Origin: a virus
Length of the DNA: 64,000 nucleotides
Direction: 5' to 3' (one strand)
IMG/VR virus record: IMGVR_UViG_3300025652_007805
Location: 1-64,000 of that record
Below are positions 58,248 through 64,000 of the stretch, piece after piece (within the stretch, counting starts at the first letter, position 1; each line of letters opens with the position of its first letter). The notes below the pieces were generated by a model, which saw nothing but the letters and a program-made list of their open reading frames with translations, was not told where the DNA came from and made no database searches. Position numbers and translations under genes: made by a program.

Positions 58248-58884
58248 TTTTTCTCTTTTGAAATTTTTTCCAATCTTCTTCTGTATCAATGTCAGCATTT
58301 TCTGGTTCTGGTACTTCAAAAAAATATGGATTTTTACCAATTCTATTGCCTGTCTTTAAAAGAACATCTGGTTCAAATATATAAAAAGCCGAATTCTCTT
58401 CGTAATACTTTGGTAAATCTTGTGTTTGTTCTAATTTTAATGGATTATGATTCACAGGACAAAATCCATAATTTTCTTTTCGCCAAAATCTTGTTTGATA
58501 AACATTACAAGAAACAATAGAATCATAATCACCTATCATATTATAACATGTTTTAACAGTAGACGCAAGTAAAAAAGGAGAAGTGACATGAATTTGTGCT
58601 ATAGGGTCTTTAATATTATATTTTAATATAAAGTTTTTTATAAGATCACATACTGAAACAGTATCGCCAATTAATGTTTCTTCTCTTTTGAAAACCTCTA
58701 CATTAGACAGCCTAGGATCTTCTTTTATCCCATTATATATTTCATCACTATCAGTATCCACAAACACTCTTTCATTAGTGTATTTAAGTAATGTGTGCTT
58801 ATAGAGAGGATTATTATCAAAGGTTCTAAAATTTTTTCTTGGTACTCTCTGGGAATTATGTTTTATTGGTATAAAAACATTCAC
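58210..58884 (-). CDS. CMP-sugar (acylneuraminate-type) cytidylyltransferase
   Basis: A 224-residue NeuA/KdsB-family enzyme. It starts FIPIKHNSQRVPRKNFRTFD (CTP-binding, with RVPRKN), then VFVDTDSDEIYNGI, PIAQIHVTSPFLLASTV (about 93-109) and VSCNVYQTRFWRKENYG. The C-terminal ENSAFYIFEPDVLL and DIDTEEDWKKFQ complete the family pattern with the metal Asp. It would activate a nonulosonic or ulosonic acid as its CMP form. A second enzyme of this kind is encoded at 60055-61194, so the module may activate two sugars. It overlaps the aminotransferase gene by 4 bases. Confidence 0.87.
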   Translation of the reverse strand: MNVFIPIKHNSQRVPRKNFRTFDNNPLYKHTLLKYTNERVFVDTDSDEIYNGIKEDPRLSNVEVFKREETLIGDTVSVCDLIKNFILKYNIKDPIAQIHVTSPFLLASTVKTCYNMIGDYDSIVSCNVYQTRFWRKENYGFCPVNHNPLKLEQTQDLPKYYEENSAFYIFEPDVLLKTGNRIGKNPYFFEVPEPENADIDTEEDWKKFQKRKNEKHKSLYCHIS

Positions 58885-60062
58885 TGTATTTCTTCTAAAG
58901 CCTCTTTAATAAGTTGACAACCATAATTTGCATCTTCTTCGTTTATAAAGAGATTTGGTCGGAGTCGTATAGATTTAACACCAGTTGAATTGCAAATCAT
59001 TCCTTTGTTTCGTAAAACTTTCATAAATTTATCTCTTGTCTTGCAACTTTCCATATCAAAGCCAATTATAAGACCTTGAGATCTCAGCCCTTCAATACCG
59101 CCAATCTTTGATAAAAGGCCAGTTATTTGTTTTCCTCTTTTATTTACATTTTCTAAAATATTATTCTTTTTGAAAGATTTAATAATATGCTTGCATCTTA
59201 TCATATCAATAGTATCTGAATTCCATGTTACTTCTAAACGATTAACATGTTCGCGATCAAAGATACCATTTAATTTTTCTATCGCCATTAATCCTGAAAC
59301 TTGGGTCTTTTTTCCAAATAGAACAATATCGGGGATAATATCTAAATGTTCAAAAAACCATAGTTTTCCTGTTGTTCCGAATCCAATCTGTATCTCATCA
59401 AAAATCAAAGGTACATCATATTTGTTACATAAACTCCTTATTTTGTTAAAAAAATCATGAGAATGATGAATATCACCAGCAGTACATTGAATTGGTTCAA
59501 CTATGATACAAGTAACTGGGTTTTCATTATTTGATAAATGTTGTTCAACTTGCTCTAAATCATAGTCACATTTAGTTGAGAATAGTTCTGGTAGACCTTT
59601 CAATCTAGGGAGAGAAGAAAAAAATCTATCTGTTACAAATCCTCCGTAACTATTGACACCATGAAAGCTGTTCTTAAAAGATAGGACATTTAAATTTTTA
59701 TAGTTTTTATAGTGCAAGCAAGTTTTAATGGCTGCTTCAACAGCCAAAGCACCTGTTGAACAATAATGAAAATTAGAATATATTCCCTTTCCACAATATT
59801 CAGAAAATACATTATCAAAGTCTTCTGTTTCTGATGAGATAAATTCGCAATTTGTAACTTTTATATTTGCACATTTTAATATTTCATCGTTAAATTCATC
59901 GCTTTTTAAGTCTGGGTGGTTGTATCCTAGCGGTAAAGAAGCGTACATACCAAAAAAATCTAAATAAGATTTTTTTGAATTTTTATCATAAATGTAAGAT
60001 CCTGTGCTTTTTTCAAAATCCACTTTAATATTAAAAATGCTTCCCCTTGCTACATTAGCCAT
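58881..60062 (-). CDS. Class-III PLP aminotransferase
   Basis: I choose the ATG at 60060-60062 (MANVARGSIFNIKVDFEKST): GGAG lies upstream and it overlaps the previous stop by 8 bases; earlier ATGs lie further inside that gene. The 393-residue product has STGALAVEAAIKTCLHY (about 115-131), FHGVNSYGG, VEPIQCTAGD, LIFDEIQIGFGTTGKLW (PLP Asp near 219) and VLFGKKTQVSG (PLP Lys near 249). Class-III enzymes aminate keto groups, including those on sugars or amino acids. It lies between two CMP-sugar synthetase genes and may make an amino sugar precursor. Confidence 0.88.
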   Translation of the reverse strand: MANVARGSIFNIKVDFEKSTGSYIYDKNSKKSYLDFFGMYASLPLGYNHPDLKSDEFNDEILKCANIKVTNCEFISSETEDFDNVFSEYCGKGIYSNFHYCSTGALAVEAAIKTCLHYKNYKNLNVLSFKNSFHGVNSYGGFVTDRFFSSLPRLKGLPELFSTKCDYDLEQVEQHLSNNENPVTCIIVEPIQCTAGDIHHSHDFFNKIRSLCNKYDVPLIFDEIQIGFGTTGKLWFFEHLDIIPDIVLFGKKTQVSGLMAIEKLNGIFDREHVNRLEVTWNSDTIDMIRCKHIIKSFKKNNILENVNKRGKQITGLLSKIGGIEGLRSQGLIIGFDMESCKTRDKFMKVLRNKGMICNSTGVKSIRLRPNLFINEEDANYGCQLIKEALEEIQ

Positions 60063-61194
60063 TCTTGTGTTCTCCATCTGGGTAAGTGTGAACCACGTCA
60101 TCCCTACTAACGGCTAATCTTATAGATTGTTCGTTACCTGTTCCTGTAATTTTATGATTTATTCCTTTTGGAATAAAAACAAAATCACCTTTTTTTACAA
60201 TATGAACTTCGCCATCTATTTCCCATTCCCATTGTCCTTTGAGAATATACCACCATTCGTTCCAATCTGGATGATAGTGTCTTCTGTTTCCTTGTCCTGG
60301 CATTTGAGCAATTAATGTTGCACTATTATTTTCTGTATTGATGACTCGGTGGCACCAGCTAGATTGATCATCGTTTTTTTCTAAAATTTCTTTTATATTA
60401 ACAATTTTTTGATTTGATAAATTATAGCTTGAACTCTCAACTCCATCATTAGAAAGTATTTCAGGTACATCAACTTCTGAATGTTCTTCACCATAATATC
60501 TTTTTGTAAAAATCTTATTCTTTGACAAACTTCTGGCTACAAATTCAGCCAATTGAAATTCCTCTTCATTATCAATATCTATAGTTGATAAGCCTTTTAA
60601 GGTGAAAAAATCTATTTTACCATCGCCGCCATGATAAGCGGCTCCGTATTTTTCTATATTTTTAAAATAATTATTCTTTCTCCAGCCCATTAAAGAACAA
60701 CCATATGCTTTAATGGGTTCAAGAGTTTGAGAAGGCGGTGTAATCTTTTTTTGATTAAAATTAATAGGCTTACCTTCGTACATGGATTCTATTTGAACGT
60801 CTACCATTGAAATCAATGTGTCTAAACCATCATAAACAAATTTTTTAACAAAATCTTTGATCTCTGTTGAAGATATAAAAGGAGAAGTTGGAAGAATCTG
60901 TATTACTATATCTGATTCTACATTTTTAAAAAAATCATTAGTAAATTCATCATTACTGGCCTCGTCTGAGGCGTAGTAAGCTGGTCGTTTGTAAAAATTT
61001 ACTCCCGATTCTATCGCAATTTTTTCAATTATTTCTCCATCAGAATTTACCCAAATTTCATCAAAACAATCAGCTTCTTTTACAGCATCAATGGCGTATT
61101 GAATTAATGGCTTTCCATTTAGTAATCTTATATTCTTTTTAGGTATTCTTTTACTTCCCATCCGAGCGGGTATCATAGCAACTATTTTTGACAT
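60055..61194 (-). CDS. CMP-sugar cytidylyltransferase fused to a cupin domain
   Basis: A 379-residue fusion. Residues 1-230 are NeuA-type: MIPARMGSKRIPKKNIRLLN (CTP-binding), IWVNSDGEIIE, VIQILPTSPFISSTEIKDFV, then STIDIDNEEEFQLAE. Residues about 280-379 are a cupin: GNRRHYHPDWNEWWYILKGQ (metal His pair), WEWEIDGEVHIVKKGDFVFI and PKGINHKITGTG. Cupin domains often catalyse sugar isomerisation or epimerisation or sense small ligands. The combination is unusual. The gene lies 9 bases after the GT29-like gene and overlaps the aminotransferase gene. Confidence 0.82.
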   Translation of the reverse strand: MSKIVAMIPARMGSKRIPKKNIRLLNGKPLIQYAIDAVKEADCFDEIWVNSDGEIIEKIAIESGVNFYKRPAYYASDEASNDEFTNDFFKNVESDIVIQILPTSPFISSTEIKDFVKKFVYDGLDTLISMVDVQIESMYEGKPINFNQKKITPPSQTLEPIKAYGCSLMGWRKNNYFKNIEKYGAAYHGGDGKIDFFTLKGLSTIDIDNEEEFQLAEFVARSLSKNKIFTKRYYGEEHSEVDVPEILSNDGVESSSYNLSNQKIVNIKEILEKNDDQSSWCHRVINTENNSATLIAQMPGQGNRRHYHPDWNEWWYILKGQWEWEIDGEVHIVKKGDFVFIPKGINHKITGTGNEQSIRLAVSRDDVVHTYPDGEHKNG

Positions 61195-61203
61195 TTTTAA
61201 TCC

Positions 61204-63114
61204 TTATTGTGTAGTGTGGTAAATTTTCGGTAGCTTTTTAAATTTGTCTATTCTGTCTGATAGAGACTTTTCGTACAATCTTATCTTAATTTCTTCATCT
61301 AAAACAAATCTTGGATCCTTTTCTAAAACATTCTTACAATGCATAATCTGCGAGATTTGATCATGTAGCATGGTGTCAGGACCTAAGTATGTTCCATCTC
61401 TTCCTTGAGCGGCTATATAAGCAGGGTTATATTTGTCTTTCATTTCTCTAACAACACCAAAATTATAAAAATCAACACCAAAGACGGCTAGCTCCTTTAG
61501 GGGACAAGATAAAAGATGACAAAGTGCTCCATATCCAGAATTGAAATTTCCAGAATAATAAGTGTACAAATCATCTTCTACTTTTTCAATATGGGGTTTA
61601 GCATAAACTTCCCAGTATAAAGACCATCTCTCCCAAGAGCCATCTTCATTCTGTAAATGAGCAAGAGGAACTCCATAATCTTTTAAATAATCGTCGTATT
61701 CTCTCACAACTGATAACCAGTTTCCACTTCCTGGGTGTGGGACTTCTCTAGCTACAGTGTCGTTACAGATTATAAATTTTGGTTTTTCCTCAGAAGACTT
61801 GTTGTTTAAATATCTGGCTACTTTTGGACTGTATGCTGAGTTTAAGCAACTTTGAATTATGTCTGTTCTGCTTCCGAAATCTTTTGTGTCCCATATTTCT
61901 GGTTGTATTCTTACTACAATATCATAGCTGTCTATTAATTTGCCTTTTGATTTTCCAACCAGATAAGAAGCAGGGCCAACAAATGCAACTCTTTTTCCTT
62001 TTAAATATTCTATTAAATCAGGGTTTGTTTTTGCATTTTTTACAAATAAAGAAGAATTGTTTTTCATTTTTTGATATATTTCAAGACATTCATTCATTGT
62101 TATATTTCGTCTTTCAGTCAATTCATCATTAATTTTTTTACAAATCAAGGGCCAAGGGTTGTTTTTTGTTTTTAATTTTTCAAACGTGACCTCTCTTCTC
62201 AAGACCTCTTCAATATCTTTAATAAACAAGTCGTCTAATATTTCAAATTGTTTTTCAATTGGTTTTTGTTTGTTTAAGAAAAATTGATGTTCCAAGTCAA
62301 ATACTTTTTCAATCTTATCTTGTTTATAATAAATCACATCTCTAGGGGATCGTGATGGGGTTATATTTTTGTTTTTCAACAAATCAACAAAAACATTTTT
62401 TATAAATAAGCTATCTTCTAAATCTTTATCAGTTCTTTTGTGATGATTCAAAATAGCTTTCATTTTAAAAGAAGAGCTAATCCATTTCCACATCTCGTCC
62501 ATTTTATATTTAGAAAAAGCCCCGTCTTTGTTATAGATTGCCTGTGGGTCGCTGACTCCATTATCATAAATCATTTTATGACTACAAATGACATTTTTTA
62601 AAAATGGTATTTCCTGAATATTAAACATATGGCAAGAATCTACATTAACAGAGAAATCAGTGCAAAGGGGGAAAAACCATTTTATTAAAGAGTGGTGAAT
62701 GATTTTCAAACCGAAATGTGTAAACGGAATACATGAATAATCTTTACTGTTGAAGTATTCCAAATCAGTTGCATATGGTGTTTCTAAATTTGTACCAGGA
62801 TAATAAGTTAAAACAGCAGGATTCATTTCTAAATCCTCTATTATTTGTTCTAACACATTTAAATCCCTCTGTGGTCTGAATATATAATCATAATCTACCA
62901 AAGCATAATAATCATATTTTTTCTCAACCATTTCAATCAATAAGTTTCTAGTTTCAGCCCACATTGTGTTTGGACAATGTTTCATGGCTTCAGGGTTTTC
63001 TTTATCATGTGTTACAAAATAAAAATCACAATCTTCTTTATTTTTGAAATAAGAGACATGATCTTGGTTCGGATCAGACGGAGTAACCTGTAATACGCAT
63101 AATCTTTTATTCAC
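61204..63114 (-). CDS. Two-domain glycosyltransferase with C-terminal GT29 (sialyltransferase-like) domain
   Basis: A 636-residue protein. The N-terminal part (about 1-240) has a GT-A-like region with DYYALVDYDYIFRPQRDL (a DxD motif near 73). The C-terminal part from about 370 matches GT29 sialylmotifs: LKGKRVAFVGPASYLVGKSK followed by GKLIDSYDIVVRIQP (L-motif), NSGYGALCHLLSCPLKELAV then FGVDFYN (S-motif), and later DGTYLGPDTMLHDQISQIM (with His). GT29 enzymes transfer CMP-activated acidic sugars, so the two cytidylyltransferases next to it would supply its donor. Acceptor unknown. Confidence 0.72.
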   Translation of the reverse strand: MNKRLCVLQVTPSDPNQDHVSYFKNKEDCDFYFVTHDKENPEAMKHCPNTMWAETRNLLIEMVEKKYDYYALVDYDYIFRPQRDLNVLEQIIEDLEMNPAVLTYYPGTNLETPYATDLEYFNSKDYSCIPFTHFGLKIIHHSLIKWFFPLCTDFSVNVDSCHMFNIQEIPFLKNVICSHKMIYDNGVSDPQAIYNKDGAFSKYKMDEMWKWISSSFKMKAILNHHKRTDKDLEDSLFIKNVFVDLLKNKNITPSRSPRDVIYYKQDKIEKVFDLEHQFFLNKQKPIEKQFEILDDLFIKDIEEVLRREVTFEKLKTKNNPWPLICKKINDELTERRNITMNECLEIYQKMKNNSSLFVKNAKTNPDLIEYLKGKRVAFVGPASYLVGKSKGKLIDSYDIVVRIQPEIWDTKDFGSRTDIIQSCLNSAYSPKVARYLNNKSSEEKPKFIICNDTVAREVPHPGSGNWLSVVREYDDYLKDYGVPLAHLQNEDGSWERWSLYWEVYAKPHIEKVEDDLYTYYSGNFNSGYGALCHLLSCPLKELAVFGVDFYNFGVVREMKDKYNPAYIAAQGRDGTYLGPDTMLHDQISQIMHCKNVLEKDPRFVLDEEIKIRLYEKSLSDRIDKFKKLPKIYHTTQ

Positions 63115-64000
63115 TATAATATTCCTTTTGTATCTGAGTTTTTATTATACCAAATGTCGTACCACTTTATTGTCTCAGTTAATCCATTTAATAAATTTGT
63201 TTTTGGAGAGTAATTTATTTGTTTTCTAAGTTTTGTCAAGTCAGGACATCTTCTTTCTACGCTCCCGTTTGGTGCTCTTCTTATATCATAAAGACCTTCT
63301 AAATTATAGTAATTGTTTACTATTTCTGCAACTTCTGATATTTTGACTTCTTCTTCATCATTTCCAATATGAAAAATGCCATTAATGTTTTTTGTAGATA
63401 ACAAATATGTAGCCTCAACAGCGTCTTCTACATAACAGAAAGCTCTTGTCTGGTCAGATCCATAAATTTTAAATGGCTGTTCTCCATCTTTTGCTCTTTT
63501 TATAAATTGTGGCATAACATGCTTAGTACCCATTCTTGGCCCATACACATTATGATACCTTATTATTTGATAATCTAATGAATACTGCTTGTGGTAGCTA
63601 TTAATCATTATCTCGCATGCTAGTTTGCTACCTCCATAGGAAAATCTTTCATTTAAAACATTCTCTATTGTACATGAAATATTTTCCCCTGTGGGGATTA
63701 AATTATCATTGTTTTTAATTGTTCCAGCATATACTTCAGATGACGAGGAAAATACAAATTTTGTTTTTTTATTTAAATGTTCCAACAAATTCATTGTGCT
63801 CTTTAAAGCAACTTCAAAAACAGAATAAGGAATTTTATAAAAATTTTCAGTTCCATTTATTGCTGCTAGGTGATAAACAACATCATAATCAGTATCTAAT
63901 TTAGACATTTCACTTTTGACTGTTAAATCCATTTTGATAAATTTAACATTGTATTCTTCAATCAAAGAAGAGATAAACTCATCATTTCTTCCTCTTAAAT
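63114..64000 (-). CDS. NAD-dependent sugar epimerase/dehydratase, N-terminus cut by window edge
   Basis: The frame is open to the right edge: residues LRGRNDEFISSLIEEYNVKF precede the TTG at 63965, so the true start and the GxxGxxG motif lie outside. Visible SDR elements are VVYHLAAINGTENFY, FSSSSEVYAG (catalytic Ser), YGGSKLACE (YxxxK) and RYHNVYGPRM, GSDQTRAFCYVEDAVEATYL and FHIGNDEEEVKISE. This is the UDP-glucose 4-epimerase/dTDP-glucose dehydratase group. It shares one base with the GT29-like gene. It provides the first sugar-modifying step visible in the module; substrate unknown. Confidence 0.85.
   Translation of the reverse strand, partial: LRGRNDEFISSLIEEYNVKFIKMDLTVKSEMSKLDTDYDVVYHLAAINGTENFYKIPYSVFEVALKSTMNLLEHLNKKTKFVFSSSSEVYAGTIKNNDNLIPTGENISCTIENVLNERFSYGGSKLACEIMINSYHKQYSLDYQIIRYHNVYGPRMGTKHVMPQFIKRAKDGEQPFKIYGSDQTRAFCYVEDAVEATYLLSTKNINGIFHIGNDEEEVKISEVAEIVNNYYNLEGLYDIRRAPNGSVERRCPDLTKLRKQINYSPKTNLLNGLTETIKWYDIWYNKNSDTKGIL

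Noticed and set aside
57321-58340. Longer start of the GT-A glycosyltransferase (MVKIHIFLKYQNQKML...)
   Set aside because: The additional 31 residues are encoded inside the cytidylyltransferase C-terminal region and do not resemble a glycosyltransferase start, whereas MKNIKVYIVTYRR does.
58540-58568. Possible promoter with ATTATA complement (TATAAT, extended -10) inside the cytidylyltransferase gene
   Set aside because: The -35 at 17 bases is only TTGCGT (3 of 6), and the site lies within coding sequence; too weak alone.
611-63904. Many open frames of 60-136 codons on the plus strand, for example 4791-5201, 9553-9813 and 44732-45139
   Set aside because: Each lies opposite a well-supported minus-strand gene, has no consistent ribosome site or family motif, and often shows biased composition copied from the real gene.
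1-64000. tRNA genes, CRISPR arrays, insertion sequences and attachment sites
   Set aside because: Gaps between genes are all under 65 bases and none holds a cloverleaf, regular spaced repeats, terminal inverted repeats or a transposase or integrase gene.

Overview
The window is a contiguous piece of an AT-rich, T4-like (myovirus-type) tailed phage genome, most like those of marine bacteria. The diagnostic genes are a gp17-type large terminase, gp20-type portal, gp21-type prohead protease, gp6- and gp25-type baseplate wedge proteins, a gp5-like hub protein, a gp55-type late sigma factor and a gp46/gp47-type recombination nuclease. All genes I can support lie on the minus strand, so transcription runs from position 64000 towards 1. 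The longest stretch without a gene is under 65 bases. I saw no tRNA, rRNA, CRISPR array or insertion sequence. The host is not identifiable from the sequence.

Layout in transcription order. (1) 64000-52337 is a sugar and glycan module: two SDR epimerases, a two-domain glycosyltransferase with a GT29 (sialyltransferase-like) end, two CMP-sugar cytidylyltransferases (one fused to a cupin), a class-III aminotransferase, a GT-A glycosyltransferase, a HAD-nucleotidyltransferase fusion, a TylF-like methyltransferase, a GDPD-like phosphodiesterase, an HpcH/HpaI aldolase and a GmhA-like SIS-HAD fusion. It could build and attach an unusual activated acidic sugar. (2) 52340-50512 holds small proteins and the late sigma factor. 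(3) 50511-18765 is a baseplate and tail module with very large structural proteins (2300, 1896 and 1337 residues), a hub-amidase fusion, gp25 and gp6. (4) 18739-11083 is a replication and metabolism island: RuvC-like resolvase, three proteins with possible head-targeting N-termini (one a nucleotidyltransferase), DnaG-like primase, an ATP-type phosphoenolpyruvate carboxykinase and a single-chain Mre11-Rad50 fusion. (5) 11046-9070 is a run of small membrane or secreted proteins that may include lysis genes. (6) 9073-1 is the head and packaging module, with a ribosomal protein bS21 gene near its end and two beta-rich or unrecognised genes at the left edge.

Regulation is partly visible. Three near-consensus sigma-70 promoters, each TTGACA with a 16-17 base spacer and an extended -10, precede the RuvC gene, the primase-PEPCK-Mre11/Rad50 operon and the 9501-2698 packaging operon. 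The packaging operon ends at a clear intrinsic terminator (2666-2693). Six gene starts, including structural genes, share a CTATTTA(T)-type box 14-41 bases upstream; this may be the promoter recognised by the phage's own gp55-like factor. Many genes overlap by ATGA, which suggests translational coupling.

The most notable points are the phage-borne PEPCK coupled to primase, the Mre11-Rad50 single-chain fusion, virus-encoded bS21, the CMP-sugar/GT29 glycan pathway rich in domain fusions, the hub amidase with an apparently missing zinc ligand, and a recurring N-terminal peptide that may target proteins into the head.
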